Of a stretch of 64,000 bases of DNA, positions 34,069-42,558 are shown piece after piece. The stretch is taken from NCBI RefSeq assembly GCF_001905595.1, contig NZ_LIXI01000007.1:248001-312000 (forward strand). The letters are read 5' to 3'. This DNA comes from Streptomyces sp. CB00316. Lineage in GTDB: Bacteria > Actinomycetota > Actinomycetes > Streptomycetales > Streptomycetaceae. The notes under the pieces were generated by a model that had not been told where the DNA came from, did no database searches, and saw only the letters and a list, made by a program, of their open reading frames with translations. The first letter of the stretch is position 1. Every line of letters begins with the position of its first letter. The translations under genes and the position numbers were made by a program.

Positions 34069-34554
34069 TCAGGCAGATTCGGTCCTCCGGCGCATCGCCC
34101 GATGCGGAATGCCCGCGTCCGGGAACTCGGGGCCGTACGCGACGTATCCGAGCCGCTCGTAGAAGCCGAGGGCGTGGGTCTGCGCGTGCAGGTCAACGGC
34201 GGTCAGGCCGAGCCGGACCGCCTCGTCCTCGATGGCGCGCACCAGTGCCGCGCCGACGCCGAGGCCGCGCGCCTGCCGCGTCACCGCGAGCCGGCCGAGC
34301 GAGCCGACGGTGAGGTCGCCACCGGTCTTCCCGGCCGCGTCGGCCCCGTGCAGCAGCCGCCCCGTACCGAGCGCGGTGCCGTCGGCCGCCACGGCCAGGA
34401 CATGCACGGCGGTCGGGTCGTAGGCGTCGTACTCGATCTCCTCGGGCACGTTCTGCTCGCCGACGAAGACCTCCTTGCGCACCTGGAAGCAGGCCGCGAG
34501 ATCGCTCTCCGCGACGGCCCTGCGGGTGGTGTACGGGGGTGGCACGGCGGTCAC
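34069..34554 (-). CDS. GNAT-family N-acetyltransferase
   Basis: 161 residues from the GTG at 34552-34554, overlapping the preceding pseudouridine synthase stop by GTGA. The fold resembles ElaA/YjgM-like GNAT proteins: CFQVRKEVFVGEQNVPEEIEYD at the start and the acetyl-CoA loop LAVTRQARGLGVGAALVRAIE, then FYERLGYVAYGPEF. The substrate is unknown. It is the last gene of the lspA operon. Confidence 0.88.
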   Translation of the reverse strand: MTAVPPPYTTRRAVAESDLAACFQVRKEVFVGEQNVPEEIEYDAYDPTAVHVLAVAADGTALGTGRLLHGADAAGKTGGDLTVGSLGRLAVTRQARGLGVGAALVRAIEDEAVRLGLTAVDLHAQTHALGFYERLGYVAYGPEFPDAGIPHRAMRRRTESA

Positions 34555-35492
34555 TGGCTCTCCGCGGCGATGGTGTCGAGGGCGTGCTGGAGGTCCGCCG
34601 GGTAGGTGCTGGAGAACTCCACCCAGCTGCCGTCGCTCGGGTGCTCGAAGCCCAGGCGTACCGCGTGCAGCCACTGCCGGGTCAGCCCGAGCCGCTTGGC
34701 CAGGGTCGGGTCGGCGCCGTACGTCAGATCGCCGACGCAGGGGTGGCGGTGGGCGGACATGTGGACCCGGATCTGGTGGGTGCGGCCGGTCTCCAGCTTG
34801 ATGTCCAGGAGGCTGGCGGCGCGGTACGCCTCGATCAGGTCGTAGTGGGTCACCGACGGCTTGCCCTCGGCGGTGACCGCCCACTTGTAGTCGTGGGTGG
34901 GGTGGCGCCCGATGGGGGCGTCGATGGTGCCGCTCATCGGGTCGGGGTGGCCCTGGACGAGCGCGTGGTACTTCTTGTCGACGATCCGGTCGCGGAACTG
35001 GGCCTTGAGCAGGGTGTAGGCGCGCTCGGACTTGGCGACGACCATCAGGCCGGAGGTGCCGACGTCGAGACGGTGCACGATGCCCTGGCGCTCGGCGGCG
35101 CCGGACGTCGAGACGCGGTACCCGGCGGCGGCGAGGCCGCCGATGACGGTGGTGCCGGTCCAGCCGGGGCTGGGGTGGGCCGCGACGCCGACCGGCTTCA
35201 TGATGACCACGATGTCGTCGTCGTCGTGGACGATCTCCATGCCCTCGACGGGCTCGGCCACGACCTGGACGGGGGCGGGTGCCTGGGGCATCTCGACCTC
35301 CAGCCAGGCGCCGCCGTGCACGCGCTCGGACTTGCCGGCCACCGAACCGTCCACCTGGACCTTCCCGGCAGCGGCCAGCTCGGCGGCCTTGGTGCGGGAG
35401 AAACCGAACATCCTGGAGATGGCGGCGTCGACGCGCTCGCCTTCCAGGCCGTCCGGTACGGGCAGGGTGCGGATCTCGGGGTGCGTACTCAC
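34551..35492 (-). CDS. rluD: RluA-family pseudouridine synthase
   Basis: 313 residues: an S4 RNA-binding domain (about 17-75, RVDAAISRMFGFSRTKAAEL) and a pseudouridine synthase domain with catalytic Asp in IVHRLDVGTSGLMVVAKS and GRTHQIRVHM. It most likely modifies 23S rRNA; the RluD assignment is by length and usual place after lspA, not by a site-specific feature. The GTG start is 49 bases after lspA. Confidence 0.9.
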   Translation of the reverse strand: MSTHPEIRTLPVPDGLEGERVDAAISRMFGFSRTKAAELAAAGKVQVDGSVAGKSERVHGGAWLEVEMPQAPAPVQVVAEPVEGMEIVHDDDDIVVIMKPVGVAAHPSPGWTGTTVIGGLAAAGYRVSTSGAAERQGIVHRLDVGTSGLMVVAKSERAYTLLKAQFRDRIVDKKYHALVQGHPDPMSGTIDAPIGRHPTHDYKWAVTAEGKPSVTHYDLIEAYRAASLLDIKLETGRTHQIRVHMSAHRHPCVGDLTYGADPTLAKRLGLTRQWLHAVRLGFEHPSDGSWVEFSSTYPADLQHALDTIAAESQ

Positions 35493-35541
35493 CTGTCGAG
35501 TATGCCTTGCGCCGGAGACTCCCCGCGCAGCCCGGCCCCGG

Positions 35542-36132
35542 TCAGTCCTTGTGGACGGTCCCGTCGGGGTCCAGCCCCTTGAAGGAGAGGACCACGATGA
35601 GGATGCCGCCGCACACGATGGCGGAGTCGGCGAGGTTGAAGACGGCGAAGTGCTTGGGGGCGATGAAGTCGACCACCGCCCCTTCGAACACACCGGGCGC
35701 CCGGAAGATGCGGTCGGTGAGGTTGCCGAGCGCACCGCCCAGGAGCAGTCCCAGGGCGATGGCCCAGGGCAGGCTGTAGAGCTTGCGGGCCAGCCGGATC
35801 ACGACCACGATCACGCCGGCGGCGATGATGGTGAAGATCACCGTGAACGCCTCGCCGAACCCGAACGCGGCCCCCGGGTTGCGCAGCGCCCGGAACTGGA
35901 GCCAGTCACCGATGATGTCGATCGGCGGCTGGTGCTCCAGCTTGGCGACCACGATCATCTTGGTGACCAGGTCCAGCAGGTAGGCGACGACGGAGACGGC
36001 GACGAGCGCCAGGATCTTGCGCTTGCCCGTGCCCGCGTTCACCCCGGCGTCGGCGGCCGTGGAGCCGCCTTCGTCCGTGTGCTCGGCCTCGGGATTGTCC
36101 GGCGTACCGATGATGCGCTCCGCCTCTGCCAC
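35542..36132 (-). CDS. lspA: Lipoprotein signal peptidase (signal peptidase II)
   Basis: 196 residues with four membrane helices. The aspartyl protease motifs are present: NPGAAFGFGE, GNLTDRIFRAPGVFEGAVVDFI and FNLADSAIVCGG (catalytic Asp residues in the last two). It removes signal peptides from diacylglyceryl-prolipoproteins. An acidic cytoplasmic N-terminus of about 35 residues is typical of Streptomyces. It lies 58 bases after the DksA-like gene. Confidence 0.95.
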   Translation of the reverse strand: MAEAERIIGTPDNPEAEHTDEGGSTAADAGVNAGTGKRKILALVAVSVVAYLLDLVTKMIVVAKLEHQPPIDIIGDWLQFRALRNPGAAFGFGEAFTVIFTIIAAGVIVVVIRLARKLYSLPWAIALGLLLGGALGNLTDRIFRAPGVFEGAVVDFIAPKHFAVFNLADSAIVCGGILIVVLSFKGLDPDGTVHKD

Positions 36133-36190
36133 GTGAGTCCCTCAACCTAGGTGCCTGACTGAGGACGAGGGTACGACACACCTGTACGGG

Positions 36191-37003
36191 TCAGCCGCGC
36201 CGCTCCTGCTTCTGTTTGTCCTCGACGCAGAGGGTGGCGCGGGGAAATGCCTGCATCCGTGCCTTGCCGATCGGTTTGCCGCACACCTCGCACAGCCCGT
36301 AGGTCCCCGCCTCCAGCCGGGCGAGCGCCCGCTCGGTCTGCTCCAGCGTCTCCTGGGCGTGGGCGGCGAGCGACAGCTCGTGTTCCCGCGTGATGTTCTT
36401 GGTGCCCGTGTCGGCCTCGTCGTCGCCCGCGCCGTCGCCGGAGTCCCGCATCAGCCCGGCGAGCGCCGCCCCCGAGGCCTCCAGCTCACTGCGCAGGCGC
36501 ATGATCTCGCTGGTCAGCAGCGTGCGTGCCTCGGTGACCTCCTCGGGCGTCCAGGGGTCCTCCCCCGGCCGTACCGCCAGTTCGCCGGGAGCGGTCGCGG
36601 CGGCTCCCCGGGCCGGCGGCACGGCCGCCTCGTCCGGACCGGCCGCGGGGCGACTCGCGCTCTTCTTGGCTACCACCGTGTGGGCTCCCGTCTCCTCGGC
36701 GGCCTGGGCCGCCCCCGTGGCCGTCTGTGCGGCCGTCTTCGAAGCCTTCTTGGCCGCGCTCTTCTTCGCGGTGCTGCTCGTGGTGCTCGTGGTGCTCTTC
36801 TTGGCGGCGGTCTTCTTCGCCGCCGCCTTCTTGGCAGGCGCCTTCTTCGCGGCGGTCTTCCTGGCGGCCGCCTTCTTCGCGGGCGCCTTCTTCGCGGGCG
36901 CCTTCCCGGCAGCCGTCCCGTCCTCGGACGTCTCGTCGGCCGGTGGCTTCCCGTCGGCCTTCTGCCCGGCCGCGGTCTCTTCCGCCGTCTTCTTCGCCAC
37001 CAT
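36191..37003 (-). CDS. DksA/TraR zinc-finger protein with histone-H1-like N-terminus
   Basis: 270 residues. Residues about 35-95 are repeats of KKAPAKK/AAKK type, like histone H1 tails, ending in a Ser/Thr-rich stretch. A coiled-coil-forming part and a DksA/TraR C-terminus follow. The zinc finger has only three cysteines, Cys238, Cys241 and Cys259; the fourth position (262) is Asp (LCVEDK). DksA-type proteins modulate RNA polymerase in the stringent response, while the basic arm suggests DNA binding. It is the first gene before lspA. Confidence 0.88.
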   Translation of the reverse strand: MVAKKTAEETAAGQKADGKPPADETSEDGTAAGKAPAKKAPAKKAAARKTAAKKAPAKKAAAKKTAAKKSTTSTTSSTAKKSAAKKASKTAAQTATGAAQAAEETGAHTVVAKKSASRPAAGPDEAAVPPARGAAATAPGELAVRPGEDPWTPEEVTEARTLLTSEIMRLRSELEASGAALAGLMRDSGDGAGDDEADTGTKNITREHELSLAAHAQETLEQTERALARLEAGTYGLCEVCGKPIGKARMQAFPRATLCVEDKQKQERRG

Positions 37004-37290
37004 GGCCGCGGCCCCTTCACATATTGTGATCTTGCACGCGAATCGTGCTGGGACGATAAATCGGCCCCAGCCCCGCGGCAACGGGGCACGCCGCCCTTTC
37101 GCCCCTCCCCGTACCCGGTCGCGGCGCGCCTGCATCCGTTGTTCCCAGCTCCCCGCCCGGTAATCCAGCCCCCGGACGCCCCCGCACCCCCGCGGCCGAC
37201 CCCGTACGCCCCCGACTCGCCATTCGGGTCACGCCCGGGCCCCGGGTAAACCGGTCGGCCGTCAGCCGTCCGGGCCCGTACACTGGGCGC
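37004..37290. promoter_or_regulatory. Divergent promoter region, DksA-like gene and ileS
   Basis: The 287 bases between the DksA-like start and the T-box leader. A TACACT hexamer at 37279-37284 could be the ileS -10, placing the transcript start near 37291; no matching -35 is obvious. An AT-rich stretch at 37017-37060 precedes the DksA-like gene. Confidence 0.4.
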
Positions 37291-37570
37291 AGCGAAAGGC
37301 ATGGATGGGACGAGTAGCGCCGTACGCAGCCAGCAGCGACCCGGGGACGGTGGGAGCCCGGGGGCGAGCGCGTCGTGAAGATCACCCCGGAGCCGCCGGA
37401 AGAACGCTTTGGACCGCGGGCACCACCCACGGGCGCCGAAGCCACTAGACCCGGCATCGCGACCCCAATGAGGGGGCTACGGGCACACGCCCGGGGCCAA
37501 GGAGGGTGGTACCGCGGGAGCCCAGACGCTCTCGTCCCTCCGACGGAAGTGGAATACGTCCGCCGGAGGA
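37291..37570 (+). promoter_or_regulatory. T-box riboswitch controlling ileS, translational type
   Basis: The canonical T-box core AGGGTGGTACCGCGG is at 37503-37517; its TGGT is expected to pair with the 3' end of uncharged tRNA(Ile). An ATC triplet at 37381-37383 (in GAAGATCACC) is the likely isoleucine specifier. CCTCCGACGG (37537-37546) can pair at nine of ten positions with CCGCCGGAGG (37560-37569), which contains the ileS Shine-Dalgarno sequence. Uncharged tRNA should therefore free the ribosome site; no terminator hairpin with a U tract is seen. Confidence 0.85.
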
Positions 37571-37578
37571 AGCCGCAC

Positions 37579-40500
37579 ATGACATCGCCGCAGTACCGCC
37601 AGGTACCCGCCCAGGTCGACCTGCCCGCGCTGGAGCACGCCGTTCTCGACTTCTGGCGGGACAACAAGGTGTTCGCCAAGAGCCTCGACCAGTCCGAGGG
37701 CCGCCCGGAGTGGGTCTTCTACGAGGGCCCGCCCACCGCCAACGGCATGCCCGGCGCCCACCACATCGAGGCCCGCGTCTTCAAGGACGTCTTCCCTCGC
37801 TTCCGCACCATGCAGGGCTACCACGTCGGCCGCAAGGCCGGATGGGACTGTCACGGCCTGCCGGTCGAACTCGCGGTCGAGAAGGAGCTGGGCTTCAACG
37901 GCAAGAAGGACATCGAGGCGTTCGGCATCGCCGAGTTCAACGCCAAGTGCCGTGAGTCCGTGACCCGGCACACCGACGCCTTCGCCGAACTCACGACCCG
38001 CATGGGGTACTGGGTCGACCTGGACGACGCGTACCGCACGATGGACCCGGAGTACGTCGACTCCGTGTGGTGGTCGCTGAAGGAGATCTTCAACAAGGAC
38101 CTGCTGGTCCAGGACCACCGCGTCGCCCCCTGGTGCCCGCGCTGCGGCACCGGCCTCTCCGACCACGAGCTGGCCCAGGGTTACGAGACGGTCGTCGACC
38201 CCTCGGTCTTCGTCCGTTTCCCCCTCACCTCCGGCCCGCTGGCCGGCGAGGCGGCGCTCCTGGTCTGGACGACCACCCCCTGGACCCTGGTCTCCAACAC
38301 GGCGGTCGCCGCGCACCCCGAGGTCCGTTACGTCGTCGCGACGGACGGCGAGGAGAAGCTCGTCGTCGCCGAGCCCCTCCTGGAGAAGGCGCTGGGCGAG
38401 GGCTGGGAGGTGACCGGTCAGTCGTTCACCGGTGCCGAGATGGAGCGCTGGACCTACGAGCGCCCGTTCACGCTGGTCGACTTCCCGGCCGAGGCGCACT
38501 ACGTGGTCAACGCCGAGTACGTGACGACCGAGGACGGTACGGGTCTGGTCCACCAGTCCCCCGCGTTCGGCGCCGACGACCTCCTGGTCTGCCGTGCGTA
38601 CGGCCTGCCGGTGGTCAACCCGGTCCGCCCCGACGGCACCTTCGAGGAAGACCTCCCCCTGGTCGGCGGCGTCTTCTTCAAGAAGGCCGACGAGGCACTC
38701 ACCGCGGACCTGGACGCGCGCGGCAAGCTCTTCCGCCACGTCCCGTTCGAGCACAGCTACCCGCACTGCTGGCGCTGCCACACGGCGCTGCTCTACTACG
38801 CGCAGCCGTCCTGGTACATCAGGACGACGGCGATCAAGGACCGCCTCCTCCAGGAGAACGAGAAGACCAACTGGTACCCGGACTCGGTCAAGAACGGCCG
38901 CTTCGGCGACTGGCTGAACAACAACGTCGACTGGGCGCTGTCCCGTAACCGCTACTGGGGCACACCGCTGCCGATCTGGCGCTGCGAGGACGACCACCTG
39001 AGCTGCGTGGGCTCGCGAGCAGAGCTGACCGAACTGACAGGCACCGACCAGTCATCGCTCGACCCCCACCGCCCGTTCATCGACGAGATCACCTTCACCT
39101 GCACGCACGAGAACTGCCAGCTGGAGGCGTACCGCGTCCCGGAGGTCATCGACGCCTGGTACGACTCGGGTTCGATGCCGTTCGCGCAGTGGGGCTACCC
39201 GTACAAGAACAAGGAAGTCTTCGAGAGCCGCTACCCGGCGCAGTTCATCTCGGAGGCCATCGACCAGACCCGCGGCTGGTTCTACACGCTGATGGCGGTA
39301 GGCACGCTGGTATTCGACAAGTCGTCCTACGAGAACGTGGTCTGCCTGGGCCACATCCTCGCCGAGGACGGCCGCAAGATGTCCAAGCACCTGGGCAACA
39401 TCCTCCAGCCGATCCCGCTGATGGATCAGCACGGGGCGGACGCGGTGCGGTGGTTCATGGCGGCGGGCGGCTCCCCGTGGGCGGCACGCCGGGTGGGCCA
39501 CGGCACGATCCAGGAGGTCGTCCGCAAGACGCTCCTCACGTACTGGAACACGGTCGCCTTCCAGGCCCTGTACGCGCGCACGTCGGGCTGGGCCCCGTCT
39601 GCAGCGGACCCGGCCCCGGCGGACCGCACGGTCCTGGACCGCTGGCTGCTCAGCGAACTCAACGCGCTGGTCGACCAGATGACGCTCGCGATGGAGGGCT
39701 ACGACACCCAGCGCGCCGGCAAGCTGCTCTCGGCGTTCGTCGACGACCTCTCCAACTGGTACGTACGCCGCTCGCGCCGCCGCTTCTGGCAGGGCGACAA
39801 GGCGGCCCTGCGCACGCTGCACGAGGTCGTCGAGACGGTGACCCGGCTGATGGCGCCGCTGGTCCCGTTCATCACCGAGCGGGTCTGGCAGGACCTGATC
39901 GCCCCGGTGACTCCGGACGCGCCGGAGTCGGTGCACCTCGCCTCCTGGCCCGAGCCGGACCTGGAGGCGATCGACCCCACCCTCTCCACACAGATGGCGC
40001 TGGTGCGCCGCCTGGTGGAGCTGGGCCGGGCGACGCGCGCGGAGTCGGGCGTGAAGACGCGCCAGCCGCTGTCGCGGGCGCTGGTGGCGGCGAGCGGCTT
40101 CGACGCACTCCCCGCCGATCTGCGAGCGCAGATCACGGAGGAGCTGAACATCACATCCCTCGCCACGCTCGCGGAGGTCGGCGGCTCGCTGGTCGACACG
40201 ACGGCGAAGGCGAACTTCCGGGCGCTGGGCAAGCGGTTCGGCAAGGGCGTGCAGGCGGTGGCCAAGGCGGTCGCGAACGCGGACGCTGCGGCGCTCTCCC
40301 TCGCCCTGCGCGAGGGTACGGCGTCGGTGGAGGTGGAGGGCGAGCAGGTCACCCTCACCCCCGATGAGGTCATCATCACGGAGACCCCGCGCGAGGGCTG
40401 GTCGGTCGCCTCGGACGCGGGCGCGACGGTGGCCCTGGATCTGGAGATCACCCCGGAGCTGCGCCGCGCGGGCCTGGCCCGTGACGCGATCCGCCTGATC

Positions 40501-40722
40501 CAGGAGGCCCGCAAGAACAGCGGTCTGGATGTGGCGGACCGCATCGCCGTCCGCTGGACCTCGACGTCCCCGGCGACGGCGGAGGCCCTCACGGAGCATG
40601 CCCCGCTGATCTCGGACGAGGTCCTGGCCCTGGACTACGCGGAGGGAGAGGCGGACGACACGTACGGTGCCCCGTTCGAGGACGAGGGCCTTGCGCTGAC
40701 GTTCCGCCTGCGCAAGAAGTAG
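37579..40722 (+). CDS. ileS: Isoleucyl-tRNA synthetase with swapped HIGH motif
   Basis: 1047 residues, charging tRNA(Ile) in the cytoplasm. The ATG at 37579 is eight bases after GGAGGA. The class I signature region reads PPTANGMPGAHHIEAR, so the usual HxGH is replaced by Gly59-Ala-His-His62 (GXHH). KMSKS appears as DGRKMSKHLGN. The WDCHGLP segment, the editing domain (about 190-390) and a long C-terminal domain fit the eukaryote-like IleRS2 group. A GXHH motif has been linked to very high mupirocin resistance. Controlled by the T-box just upstream. Confidence 0.97.
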   Translation: MTSPQYRQVPAQVDLPALEHAVLDFWRDNKVFAKSLDQSEGRPEWVFYEGPPTANGMPGAHHIEARVFKDVFPRFRTMQGYHVGRKAGWDCHGLPVELAVEKELGFNGKKDIEAFGIAEFNAKCRESVTRHTDAFAELTTRMGYWVDLDDAYRTMDPEYVDSVWWSLKEIFNKDLLVQDHRVAPWCPRCGTGLSDHELAQGYETVVDPSVFVRFPLTSGPLAGEAALLVWTTTPWTLVSNTAVAAHPEVRYVVATDGEEKLVVAEPLLEKALGEGWEVTGQSFTGAEMERWTYERPFTLVDFPAEAHYVVNAEYVTTEDGTGLVHQSPAFGADDLLVCRAYGLPVVNPVRPDGTFEEDLPLVGGVFFKKADEALTADLDARGKLFRHVPFEHSYPHCWRCHTALLYYAQPSWYIRTTAIKDRLLQENEKTNWYPDSVKNGRFGDWLNNNVDWALSRNRYWGTPLPIWRCEDDHLSCVGSRAELTELTGTDQSSLDPHRPFIDEITFTCTHENCQLEAYRVPEVIDAWYDSGSMPFAQWGYPYKNKEVFESRYPAQFISEAIDQTRGWFYTLMAVGTLVFDKSSYENVVCLGHILAEDGRKMSKHLGNILQPIPLMDQHGADAVRWFMAAGGSPWAARRVGHGTIQEVVRKTLLTYWNTVAFQALYARTSGWAPSAADPAPADRTVLDRWLLSELNALVDQMTLAMEGYDTQRAGKLLSAFVDDLSNWYVRRSRRRFWQGDKAALRTLHEVVETVTRLMAPLVPFITERVWQDLIAPVTPDAPESVHLASWPEPDLEAIDPTLSTQMALVRRLVELGRATRAESGVKTRQPLSRALVAASGFDALPADLRAQITEELNITSLATLAEVGGSLVDTTAKANFRALGKRFGKGVQAVAKAVANADAAALSLALREGTASVEVEGEQVTLTPDEVIITETPREGWSVASDAGATVALDLEITPELRRAGLARDAIRLIQEARKNSGLDVADRIAVRWTSTSPATAEALTEHAPLISDEVLALDYAEGEADDTYGAPFEDEGLALTFRLRKK

Positions 40723-40735
40723 GTCCTTACGCCTG

Positions 40736-40795
40736 GGGCCCGGCCGGACACATCCCGACGCGACCAACAGCGTCGGACACATCCCGGCCGGGCCC
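40736..40795 (+). terminator. Two-stage hairpin after ileS
   Basis: An outer 12-bp stem (GGGCCCGGCCGG with its complement at 40784-40795) encloses a symmetric internal loop and an inner 6-bp stem (CGACGC/GCGTCG) with an 8-base loop. The internal loop is built from two copies of GGACACATCCCG (40746-40757 and 40775-40786). It lies 14 bases past the ileS stop. Confidence 0.7.
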
Positions 40796-40886
40796 TTCCG
40801 CGTACCCACCTCAAGGGGTCCTCCTCCGTATCCCCGCGCCTCAAACGCCGACGGGGCTGAAAGATGTCCTCAGCAAAATCCAGCCC

Positions 40887-40912
40887 AGGGGAACAGCCCG
40901 CCGCAGGCGCCC
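40887..40912. repeat. Dispersed intergenic repeat, copy 2
   Basis: Identical over 26 bases to 18574-18599. It sits between the two ileS/divIVA hairpins and is preceded by GCGCCTCAAACGCCGACGGG near 40838, part of a motif common between Streptomyces genes. Confidence 0.75.
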
Positions 40913-40916
40913 ACGC

Positions 40917-40960
40917 CAAAGGGCCGGGCCCCGGGGGAAACCCCGGGGCCCGGCCCTTTG
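40917..40960. terminator. Perfect 20-bp hairpin between ileS and divIVA
   Basis: Two exact 20-base arms, the left reading CAAAGGGCCGGGCCCCGGGG, flank a GAAA tetraloop. It separates the convergent ileS and divIVA genes, ending 37 bases from the divIVA stop; an efficient bidirectional terminator is expected. Confidence 0.9.
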
Positions 40961-40997
40961 ACTGCCGACGGCTACGCGCTCAGCGAGCGCGATCCGC

Positions 40998-42152
40998 TCA
41001 GTTGTCGTCCTCGTCGATCAGGAACCCACGCATCGGCGACGGCGCCTGCTGCATCGGCTGCGGCGCCTGAGGCCGAACCGGTGCCATCGGCTGCGTCATC
41101 GCGGGCGACATCTGCTGCTGCCCGCCGTACGACGGCGCACCGCCCATGGACTGGCCGCCACCCATCTGCTGGCCACCGTGGCCACCGTGGTTGGAGCTGC
41201 CCATGGAGTGACCCATCGCACCCGCACCGGCCGGAGCCAGCGAGGGGGACGGCGGCAGCGAGGCCGCCGCCGGCGTCCGCGGCGGGGCGAGCGAGTCGTC
41301 CGACTGGGTCTCCAGCTGACGCAGCTGGCTCTCCAGGTAGGACTTCAGCCGCGTGCGGTACTCGCGCTCGAAGCCACGCAGGTCCTCGACCTTGCGCTCC
41401 AGCGTCGCGCGGGCCGACTCCAGCGAGCCCATCGCCACGCGGTGCTTCTCCTGGGCGTCCCGCTCCAGCGCGTCGGCCTTGGCGCGGGCGTCGCGCTCCA
41501 GGCCCTCGGCACGGCTGCGCGCCTCGCCGACGATCTTGTTGGCCTCGGAACGGGCCTCCGCGATCGCCTGGTCGGCGGTCTGCTGCGCGAGCGAGAGGAC
41601 ACGGGCGGCGCTGTCGCCACCGGGGGCCTGACCCTGCTGCTGCATCTGCGGCTGCTGCATCTGCTGCATCTGCTGCTGCTGGGGGTGCTGACCCATGGGG
41701 CCGCCCATCGGGCCACCCATGGGACCGCCCTGCATCGGGCCGGGGCCGTGCGGGCCCTGCGGGCCGCCGTGGCCACCCTGGGGGCCATGACCGCTGGGAC
41801 CGGCAGGCAGCTGCGGAGCTCCACCGGGCAGCTGGGGGGGACCAATCTGCGGGGGCTGCTGCTGCTGCGGCGGTCCAGATATGGCGGCGGGAACGGGCGC
41901 ACCCGGGCGGTCCTGCTGCTCCGGGGGCTTGCGCATACCCTGCTGCTGCTGTTGCTGCTGTTGCTGGTTCTGCGCGGCGGCGCGCGTCGCGGCGGCCAGC
42001 TTGGCGCGCAGGTCCTCGTTCTCACGGAGCAGACGGGTCAGCTCCGATTCGACCTCGTCGAGAAAGGCATCGACCTCGTCCTCGTCATAGCCTTCTCGGA
42101 GGCGGACGGTCGTGAACTGCTTGTTCCGCACGTCCTCGGGGGTCAACGGCAT
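40998..42152 (-). CDS. divIVA: Polar growth determinant DivIVA
   Basis: 384 residues from the ATG at 42150-42152. The membrane-curvature-sensing N-terminal domain (MPLTPEDVRNKQFTTVRLRE, 1-60) is followed by a Gln/Pro/Gly/Met-rich insert (about 60-175: a run of nine Gln, repeated GGPMGGPMGGPMG, QMQQMQQPQMQQQ), a central coiled coil (about 180-280) and a low-complexity tail ending MRGFLIDEDDN. It marks hyphal tips and recruits wall synthesis; it is usually essential in Streptomyces. It is the last gene of the dcw block. Confidence 0.97.
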   Translation of the reverse strand: MPLTPEDVRNKQFTTVRLREGYDEDEVDAFLDEVESELTRLLRENEDLRAKLAAATRAAAQNQQQQQQQQQGMRKPPEQQDRPGAPVPAAISGPPQQQQPPQIGPPQLPGGAPQLPAGPSGHGPQGGHGGPQGPHGPGPMQGGPMGGPMGGPMGQHPQQQQMQQMQQPQMQQQGQAPGGDSAARVLSLAQQTADQAIAEARSEANKIVGEARSRAEGLERDARAKADALERDAQEKHRVAMGSLESARATLERKVEDLRGFEREYRTRLKSYLESQLRQLETQSDDSLAPPRTPAAASLPPSPSLAPAGAGAMGHSMGSSNHGGHGGQQMGGGQSMGGAPSYGGQQQMSPAMTQPMAPVRPQAPQPMQQAPSPMRGFLIDEDDN

Positions 42153-42201
42153 CTCTTCTTCACCTCTACGTAGTCGTCGGCAGTCGGCAAGACCGTATCG
42201 C

Positions 42202-42486
42202 TCACAACCTGACCACAACGCTGATCAGGATGTAGACGATGATCATCAGAACGAAGAAGGACAGGTCGAGTGCCACGCCCCCGAGACGCAGCGGCGGAAT
42301 GAACCGCCGCAGAAGCTTGAGCGGTGGATCGGTGACAGTGTAGGTGGCCTCAAGTACGACCACCATCGCCTTGCCGGGTTGCCATGAACGTGCGAACTGG
42401 AAGACGTAGTCCATGACCAGCCGGAAGATCAGCACGATGAGGAAACACATCAGCGCGATATAGACCACATCCAGTGCGACGCCCAT
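42202..42486 (-). CDS. YggT-family membrane protein
   Basis: 94 residues with two hydrophobic segments (DVVYIALMCFLIVLIFRLVM and LSFFVLMIIVYILISVVV) and the conserved YggT central part EATYTVTDPPLKLLRRFIPPLRLGG. It sits between sepF and divIVA as in most actinobacteria. Its role is not established; position suggests membrane support for division or polar growth. Confidence 0.88.
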   Translation of the reverse strand: MGVALDVVYIALMCFLIVLIFRLVMDYVFQFARSWQPGKAMVVVLEATYTVTDPPLKLLRRFIPPLRLGGVALDLSFFVLMIIVYILISVVVRL

Positions 42487-42558
42487 GTCTCGCGCTTCCC
42501 TCTCCCCTGGCTCTCGTAGCTCCGGCCTCGCGGCCGGGTTGTTCCCGGTGTCGTGTTC

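Noticed and set aside
41636..41700. CRISPR-like or tandem DNA repeat
   Set aside because: The repeats are in-frame Gln/Met/Gly codons inside divIVA, not spaced direct repeats.
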